Notes under the pieces: generated by a model | Seen by the model: only the letters and a program-made list of their open reading frames with translations | Database searches by the model: none | Told to the model about the DNA's origin: nothing | Source of the DNA: JBLNDJ01 sp050261515 | GTDB taxonomy: Bacteria; Acidobacteriota; Terriglobia; Bryobacterales; Bryobacteraceae | Reading direction: 5' to 3' | Assembly: GCA_050261515.1 (NCBI GenBank) | Contig: JBLNDJ010000024.1 | Location: 6,385 to 70,384 of the forward strand | Length of the DNA: 64,000 bases | Program-made: the position numbers and the translations under genes | In this document: in pieces, positions 14,757-23,080 of the stretch | Layout: each line of letters opens with the position of its first letter | Numbering within the stretch: the stretch's first letter is position 1

Positions 14757-16082
14757 ATGCTCAGGCGCAATTTTCTATTGAGTTCGGCCGGCGCGGGGTT
14801 AGGCGCTTCGGCTCTGCGGGGTCAGACGGCGGCCGGCGCGAACGACCGGATCCGCGTCGCCTTGATCGGCTGCGGAGGCATGGGGAGCGGCGATCTGCGG
14901 GATTTTCTGAGATCCGGCAAGGTCCAATGCGTCGCCCTGTGCGACCCGGACGACAGCCGCGTTGCCGCCGCGGCGAAGAACGTGGTCGAGCCCGTCCACA
15001 GCACGGCGGGCCTGTTCACGACCCGCGATTTCCGGCGCGTGCTCGACATCAAAGACATCGACGCCGTGATCGTTGCCACTCCCGACCACTGGCACGCGCT
15101 CCCCACCATCATGGCCTGCCAGGCGGGCAAGGACGTTTATGTCGAGAAGCCGCTCTCGCTGAGCATCGGCGAGGGCCGCGTGATGGTCGATACCGCGCGC
15201 CGGCACAACCGCGTCGTCCAGATGGGCACGCAGCAGCGCAGCGCGCCGCACTACAGCGCGGCGATCGACTTCGTCAAGAGCGGCCAGCTCGGGAAGATCC
15301 GCCTTGTCCGCGCCTGGGCGTACCTCGATTGGGTCGGCGAGACTCCCGTGCTTCCCGATAGCGAGGCCCCGCCCGAGGTCGATTACGATATGTGGCTCGG
15401 CCCCGCCCCCGCGCGGCCCTTCAACCGGAACCGCTTCCACTTCAGCTTCCGCTGGTATTGGGATTACTCGGGCGGCCTCATGACGGATTGGGGCGCGCAC
15501 ATGATCGACATCGCCAACTGGGGCATGGGCATCAAGGCTCCCAGTTCGGCGCTCGCGGTGGGCGGCAAGTTCGGCTATCCGCGGGACGCGATGGAGACGC
15601 CCGACACCGAGCAGGTGATCTGGGAGTTCCCCGATTTCAGCATGGTATGGGAGCACGCGCTCGGCGTGGGCCGCGGCCCGGAGGCGCGCGAGCACGGTGT
15701 CGCTTTCCACGGCAACAACGGCGTGCTGGTGATCGATCGCGCCGGATGGGAGGTTTACCCCGAAACCGGCAAGACCGACAAGCCCGTCCGCGAATTCAAG
15801 ATGACCGGATTACCGCGCCAGGACGCGGGCAGCCAGGACTACCACTTCACGCACGTGAAGAACTTCCTAGACTGCATGCGCACGCGCGAGCGGCCGCACT
15901 CGGACGTCGAGATCGGCCACAACTCGATGATCGCCTGCCACCTCGGCAATATGGCCTACCGGCTCCACCGCGGGATCAAGTGGGACGTCGACAACGAGCG
16001 GGTGATCGGCGACCCCGAAGCGCAGGCGATGGTCACGCGGCCGTACCGCGCGCCCTGGAAACTGCCGGAGGAAAAGGCGTAG
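14757..16082 (+). CDS. Tat-exported Gfo/Idh/MocA family oxidoreductase
   Basis: The 441-residue protein opens with a twin-arginine signal (LRRNFLLSSAGAG, Arg3-Arg4), so it is folded with its cofactor in the cytoplasm and exported. The NAD(P)-binding Rossmann fold follows, with ALIGCGGMGSGD near residue 36, then ATPDHWH, and the catalytic lysine motif YVEKPLS near residue 130. The C-terminal alpha/beta domain contains DYSGGLMTDWGAHMID, typical of the large exported subfamily common in Acidobacteria and Planctomycetes. The substrate is probably a sugar or sugar acid but cannot be specified. It converges on the minus-strand nucleotidyltransferase with three bases between. Confidence 0.88.
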   Translation: MLRRNFLLSSAGAGLGASALRGQTAAGANDRIRVALIGCGGMGSGDLRDFLRSGKVQCVALCDPDDSRVAAAAKNVVEPVHSTAGLFTTRDFRRVLDIKDIDAVIVATPDHWHALPTIMACQAGKDVYVEKPLSLSIGEGRVMVDTARRHNRVVQMGTQQRSAPHYSAAIDFVKSGQLGKIRLVRAWAYLDWVGETPVLPDSEAPPEVDYDMWLGPAPARPFNRNRFHFSFRWYWDYSGGLMTDWGAHMIDIANWGMGIKAPSSALAVGGKFGYPRDAMETPDTEQVIWEFPDFSMVWEHALGVGRGPEAREHGVAFHGNNGVLVIDRAGWEVYPETGKTDKPVREFKMTGLPRQDAGSQDYHFTHVKNFLDCMRTRERPHSDVEIGHNSMIACHLGNMAYRLHRGIKWDVDNERVIGDPEAQAMVTRPYRAPWKLPEEKA

Positions 16083-16085
16083 CCG

Positions 16086-16802
16086 CTACCCGTTGAGCGC
16101 GGCCAGATCCTCGGGACGGCCGACGTCGCGCCACGAGCCCTCGATCGCCGCGATGCGCAGCTCGACGTTGTCCGCCAGCATCATCTCGAAGATCGACGTC
16201 AGCTCGTACTCGTTTCGCGGCGAAGGCTCCAGCCGGTCGAGATACGGGAAGACCACCGGCCGCATCGCGTACAGCCCCGCGCTGTTCCAGTGCGTCGTCG
16301 AGGTGCCCTTGGGCGGCTTCTCGATCACGTTGTACATGCGGGCGTCCTTTTCATAGACGGCCGCGCCCTGGAAGGGATCGTCCACCCATTTCACGCCGAG
16401 CACGGCGCCGGCCGCGGGATTGTCCTGCAGCACGCGCGCGCACGCCGAATACGCCTCGGGCTCGCAGATGATGTCGCCGAAGGTGAGCAGGAACGGCTCG
16501 CCCGCCGTGAACTCGCGCCCGAGCCGCGCCGCCGAGCCCGTCCCGTTCACCGGATCTTGCAGCCTGAACTCCACCGGCAGCCGCCAGTCGCGGAAGTGCT
16601 CCTCGACGATCTCGCGGCGGTAACCGACCACGATCAGGAACCGCTCCATGCCCGCCAGCGCCAGCCGGTCGAGCACGTGCTCGAGCATCGGCTTGCCCTG
16701 CACGCGCAGCATCGGCTTGGGGACTTCGGATGTGATCTCGCCCATGCGGGTTCCCCGCCCCGCCGCCAGGACCACCGCGCTCCGCACGGTCTTCTCAGCC
16801 AT
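16086..16802 (-). CDS. Nucleotidyltransferase (sugar-phosphate NTP transferase family)
   Basis: The 238-residue protein has the nucleotidyltransferase signature AAGRGTRMGEITSEVPKPM near the N-terminus and metal-binding Asp in LTFGDII, followed by NSAGLYAM and EYELTSIFEMM. It should condense a sugar 1-phosphate with an NTP to give an NDP-sugar and pyrophosphate; base and sugar are unknown. I chose the ATG at 16802, which overlaps the galactokinase stop by eight bases, over an ATG nine codons earlier. Overlap with a sugar kinase suggests the two activate the same salvaged sugar. It is shorter than RmlA (about 290) and lacks the left-handed beta helix of GlmU. Confidence 0.85.
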   Translation of the reverse strand: MAEKTVRSAVVLAAGRGTRMGEITSEVPKPMLRVQGKPMLEHVLDRLALAGMERFLIVVGYRREIVEEHFRDWRLPVEFRLQDPVNGTGSAARLGREFTAGEPFLLTFGDIICEPEAYSACARVLQDNPAAGAVLGVKWVDDPFQGAAVYEKDARMYNVIEKPPKGTSTTHWNSAGLYAMRPVVFPYLDRLEPSPRNEYELTSIFEMMLADNVELRIAAIEGSWRDVGRPEDLAALNG

Positions 16803-17961
16803 GAAGCGCTCCGGCGGAAGGCTCCGCATCGATCAGGTGCATGTGGGGGATGAACCCGCTCCGTTTCGAGTAGTAACGATCGATCAAACCGCTGCGCACG
16901 CGCTCCCGGCTCAACGCATCGCACAGGACGACGGCGCATCCGCCGAAGCCTGCGCCGGTCAGCCGCGCGCCGAGCGCACCCGAGGCACGCGCGGCTTCGG
17001 TAAGCTCATCGAGTGCCGGGCAGCTCACGCGCAGCTTGTCGCGCAGGCTCGCGTGCGACTCGTTCAGGATGCGCCCGAATCCCTCCGCATCGCCTGAGCC
17101 CATCGCCCGAACGGCGTCCTTCACGCGGAACGCCTCGCTCGTCACGTGCAGGAAGCAGTCGAGGTCCTCGCCCTCTATCTTCGCGCCGGCCAGCGCTTTC
17201 AACTCGTCGAACGAGTGGTTCTCAACGGCCTCGCGGTAGCTGGCGAGGCCTAACCGCCCGAGCGCGCGCGTCCCGGCGACGCGCCGCGAATTGTACTGCG
17301 CCTTCACCGCACCCGATTTCTCGGCCGTCGTGAGGCTGTGAGCCACCAGAAAACTCCAGCCCTTGGGGATCGGAACCTGGGACACGCTCACCGGCGCAAA
17401 ACGGACCAGCAGCGCGCATCCGGGCGTCGAAGCGAGCACGGCCGCGTGGTCCATGCCGCCGCCCCGCGTGCCCACGAAGTACTCGCCTTCGGGCAGGATC
17501 TCCATCAGCTCTTCGAACGTGGCGCGCACGCCGTTGGCCTCGAGCAGCGCGAGCGTGAAACCCGTCAGCAGCGCGGACGACGACGAGAGCCCGGCCGCGG
17601 GCGGAAGGTCGGAGACGATGGCCGCATCGACGCCGCGTTCGAGCTTCCAGCGCCCTTGCACGGCCTGCGCTGCGGCCTTCACGTAGTTCGCCCAATCGCC
17701 CGGCTCGCCGGGCTCGAGCCGCTCGGTCCATTTGAACTCGCGCTCGCCGTAGCCGCTGCTGATGGCGCGTATGCAACGGTCCGCGCGCGCGCGGAACGCG
17801 ATCCGTATGCGGCGCTCGGTCGCCATCGGCAACACAGGCAGGTTGTGGTAATCGACATGTTCGCCGATCAGATTCACGCGGCCCGGCGCGAACACGTATG
17901 AAGCCTCGCCCGGGCCGAAGTGCTCGGCGAGCAGAGTGGTAGAGTCTTGCGAAACTGGCAT
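16795..17961 (-). CDS. galK: Galactokinase (GHMP kinase family)
   Basis: The 388-residue protein has all three GHMP kinase motifs: the galactokinase signature GRVNLIGEHVDYH near residue 28, the ATP-binding loop LPPAAGLSSSSAL near residue 124, and the C-terminal GARLTGAGFGGC. It should phosphorylate galactose, or a related hexose, at O1. The block after the signature (HNLPVLPMA) differs from the usual NDGFVLPCA, so substrate preference may differ. The frame is open upstream, but the ATG at 17961 gives the normal length. It lies 23 bases after the DUF1080 gene and overlaps the nucleotidyltransferase gene, forming a probable sugar-salvage operon. No galT, galE or galM is in the window. Confidence 0.88.
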   Translation of the reverse strand: MPVSQDSTTLLAEHFGPGEASYVFAPGRVNLIGEHVDYHNLPVLPMATERRIRIAFRARADRCIRAISSGYGEREFKWTERLEPGEPGDWANYVKAAAQAVQGRWKLERGVDAAIVSDLPPAAGLSSSSALLTGFTLALLEANGVRATFEELMEILPEGEYFVGTRGGGMDHAAVLASTPGCALLVRFAPVSVSQVPIPKGWSFLVAHSLTTAEKSGAVKAQYNSRRVAGTRALGRLGLASYREAVENHSFDELKALAGAKIEGEDLDCFLHVTSEAFRVKDAVRAMGSGDAEGFGRILNESHASLRDKLRVSCPALDELTEAARASGALGARLTGAGFGGCAVVLCDALSRERVRSGLIDRYYSKRSGFIPHMHLIDAEPSAGALHG

Positions 17962-17984
17962 TCTCTGGTTTCTCGCGGGCGAAG

Positions 17985-18605
17985 CTAATCCTTCCGCACG
18001 CTCACTTCCCTGAAATAAACGGTCGAGCCGGCGTCGTGGTTCTGAAGGCCGATGTAACCGCTCGCGGGGCGCGGGCCGCGCACGGGTTCGTACCACATCT
18101 TGCGCTCCGGGACGGCCTGGTGGCCGAAGAAGTCGTTCACCTTTTCGCCGTTCAGGTACACGATGGTCTCGGGCCCTTTGATGGTGATGTCCATCGTGTT
18201 CCACTCGCCGGCCGGCTTCTGGGCACGTTTGGTGACTTTGCTGAGCGAGTAGATCGCGCCGCTGCAATGCCAGTCGTCGCCCATCGCCTCGATCTGGACT
18301 TCGTAGCCGTTGTGGACACCGTACCACGCATCCTTCGGCTCCTCGGGCAGCCGTATGTAAACGCCGGAATTGGCGCGCTTGCCCTCGGTCTTGAAGACCA
18401 CGCGAATCGTGGAATCGCCGATCTTCCCGCCGGTGTAGTAGAGCAGCCCCATGCCGCCCTGAGTTTTGAGCAGACCGTTTTCGACGACGAACTCGCCCGG
18501 CCCGACGTGCTTCCAGCCGGTCAGGTCCTTGCCGTTAAAAAGGGGTTTCCAGTCGGCCGCGCAGCACAGGCCGGCAATCACGAGCGCGAGGACGGGGAGA
18601 CGCAT
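17985..18605 (-). CDS. Secreted DUF1080 (3-keto-disaccharide hydrolase-like) protein
   Basis: This 206-residue protein has a signal peptide (residues 1-17, ending near CCAAD) and a single concanavalin-like DUF1080 domain. Characteristic blocks are WKPLFNGKDLTGWKHVG, GGKIGDSTIRVVFKTEG, NSGVYIRL, and GYIGLQNHDAGSTVYFREV at the C-terminus. DUF1080 proteins have been linked to hydrolysis of 3-keto-glycosides or to glycan binding; which applies here is unknown. It precedes galK by 23 bases, so a released hexose may feed that kinase. A TAGAAT box eight bases upstream of the ATG is a candidate leaderless promoter. Confidence 0.88.
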   Translation of the reverse strand: MRLPVLALVIAGLCCAADWKPLFNGKDLTGWKHVGPGEFVVENGLLKTQGGMGLLYYTGGKIGDSTIRVVFKTEGKRANSGVYIRLPEEPKDAWYGVHNGYEVQIEAMGDDWHCSGAIYSLSKVTKRAQKPAGEWNTMDITIKGPETIVYLNGEKVNDFFGHQAVPERKMWYEPVRGPRPASGYIGLQNHDAGSTVYFREVSVRKD

Positions 18606-18613
18606 AACTTAAG

Positions 18614-18619
18614 ATTCTA
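18614..18619 (-). promoter_or_regulatory. TAGAAT -10-like box upstream of the DUF1080-galK operon
   Basis: On the minus strand TAGAAT ends eight bases before the ATG at 18605. No -35 and no Shine-Dalgarno are evident, which fits a leaderless message. Confidence 0.35.
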
Positions 18620-18711
18620 GCGTGTGGGGCAGCCTCTCAGGCACGGCCGCCCCTGCTCACGGCCCGCCTCCGCGGTGCGCGGGGACGCCGCAGGACCGGG
18701 GGCCTCCCCCG

Positions 18712-20094
18712 CTACCCCTCCGGCGGAACGTCGAAGCTCACCAGCTTGCCGCGGAACCCGCGCGTCCGGATCGCTCCATAGACGATCCCCACCAGCACCC
18801 ACGCGCCGCCCCAGATTTTCGCCGGCGGCTGCAAGCTCAGAAAGATGATCAGGCAGAACGTGAAGCCGATCGCGGGCAGCACGGCGTCCGCCCAGCGCCG
18901 CTCCGCGCCGCCGCGCAGCCAGTAGTGCCGGAACGCCGCCGCGTTGACGCCCATGAACCCGATGAACGCGCCGAAGTTCAGCATCTGCGCCCCGAGATCG
19001 TAGTTGATAAGCATCGCTCCGCCGAAGCAGATCAGTCCGATCAGAAGAATGTTGTTCCGCGGGATGCGCCGTTTCGCGTCGATGGCCGCGAAGAACCGCT
19101 TCGGCAGCGCGTTGCCGCGGCCCATGCCGTAGAGCAGCCGCGCGGCGCCGAGCTGCGTCCCCATGCCGGAGCCGATCGTCGCAACCAGCAGCGTCACGTT
19201 CACCAGCGTCGCCAGCCAGTGCCCCGCGATCATGCTGCCCACCTGCGCGTACGCCGTCTCGGGCTTGTCGCCGAAACCCACGCCCGAGGGCCACACCACC
19301 TGCGCCGCGAAGACTTCGATCGACGCGAGCAGCCCCGTCGCCACGCACGTCAGCACGGTCGCGCGCAGGATGTTGCGCCGCGGGTCGCGCACTTCCTCCG
19401 ACAGCGTCGAGATGCTGTCGAACCCCATGTAGGTGAGCGCCGCGAGCGAAGTGCCCGTCAGCACCGCGCGCGCCTGGAACGTCGCCGGATCGTAGAAAGG
19501 CCGCGTCCACGAAATCGACGCCTGCGACGGCAGACCGAAGATGTACCGGATCGCCGCCAGCAGGAAGATCACGATCACCACGCCCATCCCGGCCGCCAGG
19601 AACTGGTTCGTGCGCGCCGTCGATTTGATGCCGCGCAGGTTGAGCGCCGTGAACAGCAGCGCGAAGAACGCGGCCCAGGCCGGAAACGGCATCGCGGGAA
19701 GCAGGCGTGAGAGCAGCGGGTCCTGAAGCATCGCCTGGCTGCACCACACCGTGCAGATCAGCGGGTTGATGATGTAGTCCATTGCCATGCTCCAGCCGGT
19801 GACGTAGCCGAGCGCGGGATGTATCTCGCGGCCGACGTACGTGAAGGCGGAACCCGCGCTGGGATAGGCCGCCGCCATGCGCCCGTAACTGATCGCGGTA
19901 AACAGCATCGCGAGCATGGCGAACAGGATGGTCGTCACCGCGTGGCCGTGGGCTTTGTCCATCACCACGCCGAACAGCGGCATGGGCGCGGTCGGCTGCA
20001 CCACGATCACACCGTAAAGAACCAGGTCCCACAGGCCCAACGCGCGCCGAAGTCGTGGACCGGTCTCTTCGGCGGATTTCGAGACTGTGCTCAT
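18712..20094 (-). CDS. APC-family amino acid permease
   Basis: The 460-residue protein is an integral membrane transporter with about 12 hydrophobic segments and the APC-superfamily pattern: GLWDLVLYGVI in TM1, SAGSAFTYVGR in the TM2-3 region, and FDSISTLSEEVRDPRRN after TM6. It probably imports an amino acid with protons; the substrate is unknown. The frame extends 19 codons upstream, but the ATG at 20094 is preceded by GGAGAA at a good distance and leaves room for the divergent DUF58 gene. The 106 bases between its stop and the DUF1080 start are GC-rich and hold nothing recognisable beyond the -10-like box. Confidence 0.87.
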   Translation of the reverse strand: MSTVSKSAEETGPRLRRALGLWDLVLYGVIVVQPTAPMPLFGVVMDKAHGHAVTTILFAMLAMLFTAISYGRMAAAYPSAGSAFTYVGREIHPALGYVTGWSMAMDYIINPLICTVWCSQAMLQDPLLSRLLPAMPFPAWAAFFALLFTALNLRGIKSTARTNQFLAAGMGVVIVIFLLAAIRYIFGLPSQASISWTRPFYDPATFQARAVLTGTSLAALTYMGFDSISTLSEEVRDPRRNILRATVLTCVATGLLASIEVFAAQVVWPSGVGFGDKPETAYAQVGSMIAGHWLATLVNVTLLVATIGSGMGTQLGAARLLYGMGRGNALPKRFFAAIDAKRRIPRNNILLIGLICFGGAMLINYDLGAQMLNFGAFIGFMGVNAAAFRHYWLRGGAERRWADAVLPAIGFTFCLIIFLSLQPPAKIWGGAWVLVGIVYGAIRTRGFRGKLVSFDVPPEG

Positions 20095-20137
20095 AAGTTC
20101 TCCGATTGTGACATGATTCTGGTGGAGCGGGTTGTCA

Positions 20138-21223
20138 ATGCTCGACCGCATTAAATCCTACATACGGCGCACGCTCCGGGAGCGGGTCACCTTCGGCGGC
20201 GCGCTGTTCGCGCTGGCGATGCTGCTGGTCGGCGTCGCCGCGGCGGTCTCGGCCAACAACCTGTTGTTCCTCATCGTGGCGGCCATGGTTTCGACCCTGT
20301 TGGTGTCGGGCTTCATCAGCCGTCTTTCGCTCGCCGGCCTGGAACTCGATTTCGTGCTCCCCGAGCACATCGCGGCCCGCCGCAAGCTGGCCGGACGCAT
20401 CTACGTGAGGAACGCCAAGAGCTGGCTGCCTTCGTTCTCCGTTACGCTCGGCGGCGAGAACGATAATCTGCTCACGACCCTTTACTTCCCCGTGATTCCC
20501 GGCGGCGCGACCCTCGATGAAACCGTCGAGGTCCGGTTCGAGCGCCGCGGCATCTATCGCGAGAGCGGCTTCCGGTTCTCGACCAGCTTCCCGTTCGGCT
20601 TCATCGAGCGGCACGCCGCCGTGACGCTCCGGCACGACATTCTCGTCTACCCCTCCATCGATCCGCAGCCCGGCTTCGAGGAAATGCTCGCGGCCGTGCG
20701 CGGCGATCTTGAAGCGCAGGTGCGCGGCCGCGGGCACGACTTCTACCGCATTCGCCCCTACGAGGCGCTCGAAAGCGCGCGGCACGTGGACTGGAAGGCC
20801 AGCGCCCACACCGGAGAGTTGCAAGTGCGCGAGTTCGCGCGCGAGCAGGAACGCCTGCTCGAAGTCTTTCTAGACCTCGACGTGCCGCCCGAGCGCGGTG
20901 AATGGTTCGAGCTCGCCGTGGACGCCTGCGCGTTCCTGGTCTGGCGCGTTGCCGGGCAAGGCACGCGGCTGCGCTTCCGCACCCAGGAGTTCGACGCGAG
21001 CGTTCCCGAGACGGGCGACGTCTATACTGTTCTCAGGTACCTGGCCACGGTCCCGGCGAACCCGGGCAGAGCGCCGGTCTCTCCCGGGGATGAGGAAAGC
21101 TATCAACTGGTGTTCACCTGCTCGGACATGGAAACGATGGCGCGCGCCGGCTGGGGCATGGGGCGCGTTGTGGGGCCTGACGCTCTGGCCCGCCCTGCTG
21201 TGGGCGCAGACCCAGACGCCTGA
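20138..21223 (+). CDS. DUF58 membrane protein
   Basis: The 361-residue protein has two adjacent N-terminal membrane helices (about 20-55) and a DUF58 domain with the signature YEALESARHVDWKASA near residue 208, followed by the VWA-like part. DUF58 proteins usually sit beside MoxR ATPases and transglutaminase-like proteins and are thought to help assemble or mature other complexes; neither partner is in this window. The ATG at 20138 follows GGTGGAG; a TTG two codons earlier is possible. It is divergent from the permease (43 bases apart). Its 3' end overlaps the receptor gene downstream in another frame. Confidence 0.85.
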   Translation: MLDRIKSYIRRTLRERVTFGGALFALAMLLVGVAAAVSANNLLFLIVAAMVSTLLVSGFISRLSLAGLELDFVLPEHIAARRKLAGRIYVRNAKSWLPSFSVTLGGENDNLLTTLYFPVIPGGATLDETVEVRFERRGIYRESGFRFSTSFPFGFIERHAAVTLRHDILVYPSIDPQPGFEEMLAAVRGDLEAQVRGRGHDFYRIRPYEALESARHVDWKASAHTGELQVREFAREQERLLEVFLDLDVPPERGEWFELAVDACAFLVWRVAGQGTRLRFRTQEFDASVPETGDVYTVLRYLATVPANPGRAPVSPGDEESYQLVFTCSDMETMARAGWGMGRVVGPDALARPAVGADPDA

Positions 21224-23027
21224 GCCGGTCCGCACGTCGGTCACGGTGACGGACCGCATCGAAGCCGAGTCCCCCGCCACACTCACCACAGTCTCCGCCG
21301 AAGAATTGCAAGACACCCCGGGCGTGAACATCGACGACCGCCTGCGCACGGCCGTGACGGGCTTCTCGCTGTTCCGCCGCTCGTCCAGCCTGGTGGCGCA
21401 TCCCACCACGCAGGGCGTTTCGCTGCGCGGGCTCGGCTCCTCGGGCGCAAGCCGCACGCTCGTGCTGCTCGACGGCGTCCCGATGAACGACCCGTTCGGC
21501 GGTTGGGTCTACTGGGACCGCTTCTCGCCGGACGAGCTGGCGCGCGTCGAAGTCGTGGAAGCGGCTTCAACCAGCGCCTTCGGCGACCGCGCCATGGGCG
21601 GCGCCATCGCCTTCTTCTCGCGGGAACCGGAACGGCTGCACCTGGTGGCGCGCTACCAGGGCGGCAACCACAACACGCACGAGGTCTCCGCCGGATTCTC
21701 GAACCTATGGACGCGCTGGGCCGCGAGCGGCGACGTCCGCGCGTTTACGACGGATGGGTATTTCATCGTTCCCGCGTCGATCCGCGGCGCGGTGGATGAG
21801 CCCGCATCGCTGCGCTTCGTCGGCGCGGGAACGCGCGTCGACCTCTTCGGCGCGGCGTCGCGGCTCTTCATCCGGTTCGACATGCTCGCCGAGGAACGGC
21901 ACAACGGAACCGCGCTCCAGCGCAACTCGACCGGGCTCGGCATGTTGTCGTTTCACTACGCGCGCGACTTCGGACGCAACACCCTGAGCGCGGTCGTCTA
22001 CCGCACCCAGGAGGAGTTCCGCTCGACATTCTCCGCGATCGCGGCCGGCCGCAACTCCGAGCGGCTGACCTCGCGCCAGAGTGTCCCGGCCGGCGGCACG
22101 GGCGGCTCCGCGTTGTTCGGCCGCAGCGGCAGCGCGTTCCAGTGGCTCGCGGGCGCGGATGCGAACCGTGCGGACTACTCTTCCGGACCCCCGCTCGGTA
22201 GCGTCGACCTTTTCCAGCACGGCGTCTTCGGACAGGCCAGCGCCGCCGCGGGTCCGGCACGGTTCTACGCCGGAGCGCGGCACGACTTCACCGCGGGCGG
22301 CCGCACGTTCTTCAGCCCAAGCGCGGGCATGGCCGTGGGCCTCGGACCGCTGCGCGCGCGCGGCTCGGTGTATCGCGGTTTCCGCTCGCCCACGCTCAAC
22401 GAGCTTTACCGCGATTTCCGGGTGGGCAACTCGGTCACGCAGGCGAACCCGGATCTCCGCCCCGAAACGCTCTTTGGCGCTGAGGGGGGATTCGATTTCG
22501 TTGCCGGGCGCGTGAAGGCGTCGGTCACCGCCTACCGCAATTCGCTCTCGGACCTGATCACCAATGTCCTGCTCGAATCGACGCCGAACCTGCTCCTGAG
22601 CCAGAGGCAAAACGCGGCCTCGGCGATCACGCGCGGATTCGAAGTCCGCATTGAGCCGCGCTGGCGCAATTTCACGGGCGATCTGAGCTACCTCTTCGCC
22701 GATGCGCGCTTCTCCACGGGCGCGCGCATTCCGCAGGTGCCGCGGCACCAGGGCGCGGCGCGCGCGGGCTACAGCCGCGGCGGCACGTTCCTGTCGGCCG
22801 CGGTGCTCAGCTACAGCTCGCAGTACGAGAACGAGCTCTTCCTGCTGCCAGGCTTCGCGACCGTGCAGTTCTTCGCACAGCGCCGCATCGTGCGCGCGCT
22901 CTCGGCCATCGCGGAAGTCCAGAATGCCTTCGACCGCCAATACGTCGCCGGCCTGACCCCAACGCCGACCACCGGCATGCCGCGCCTCTGGCGCGCCGGC
23001 CTGCGCTGGGACGGCCGTCTGCGCTAA
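21090..23027 (+). CDS. TonB-dependent outer membrane receptor
   Basis: The 645-residue product has a signal peptide with a long basic n-region and a Trp/Leu-rich core ending LLWAQ, then a plug domain (VSLRGLGSSGASRTLVLLDGVPMND, residues about 100-125) and a 22-strand-type barrel with FRSPTLNELYRDFRVGNS. It should import a siderophore, cobalamin-like compound or glycan across the outer membrane using TonB; BtuB is the closest remembered layout. No obvious TonB box or riboswitch is seen. The start is uncertain: the ATG at 21090 gives a 134-base overlap with DUF58, while a TTG at 21168 would give a very short signal peptide. Confidence 0.83.
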   Translation: MRKAINWCSPARTWKRWRAPAGAWGALWGLTLWPALLWAQTQTPEPVRTSVTVTDRIEAESPATLTTVSAEELQDTPGVNIDDRLRTAVTGFSLFRRSSSLVAHPTTQGVSLRGLGSSGASRTLVLLDGVPMNDPFGGWVYWDRFSPDELARVEVVEAASTSAFGDRAMGGAIAFFSREPERLHLVARYQGGNHNTHEVSAGFSNLWTRWAASGDVRAFTTDGYFIVPASIRGAVDEPASLRFVGAGTRVDLFGAASRLFIRFDMLAEERHNGTALQRNSTGLGMLSFHYARDFGRNTLSAVVYRTQEEFRSTFSAIAAGRNSERLTSRQSVPAGGTGGSALFGRSGSAFQWLAGADANRADYSSGPPLGSVDLFQHGVFGQASAAAGPARFYAGARHDFTAGGRTFFSPSAGMAVGLGPLRARGSVYRGFRSPTLNELYRDFRVGNSVTQANPDLRPETLFGAEGGFDFVAGRVKASVTAYRNSLSDLITNVLLESTPNLLLSQRQNAASAITRGFEVRIEPRWRNFTGDLSYLFADARFSTGARIPQVPRHQGAARAGYSRGGTFLSAAVLSYSSQYENELFLLPGFATVQFFAQRRIVRALSAIAEVQNAFDRQYVAGLTPTPTTGMPRLWRAGLRWDGRLR

Positions 23028-23067
23028 GTCCTGTCTAATAACTCAGCCCGCCCGCACCCCGCATTGC

Positions 23068-23073
23068 TAGAAT
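23068..23073 (+). promoter_or_regulatory. TAGAAT -10-like box before lpdA
   Basis: TAGAAT ends seven bases before the ATG at 23081, so transcription could begin at or next to the start codon. A GAGG in the gap may instead act as a ribosome site on a longer transcript. Confidence 0.35.
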
Positions 23074-23080
23074 GAGGTCA

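Noticed and set aside
17962..18327. N-terminal extension of galactokinase to 18327
   Set aside because: It lies opposite in frame to the DUF1080 coding region and adds Arg/His-rich sequence unlike any GHMP kinase.
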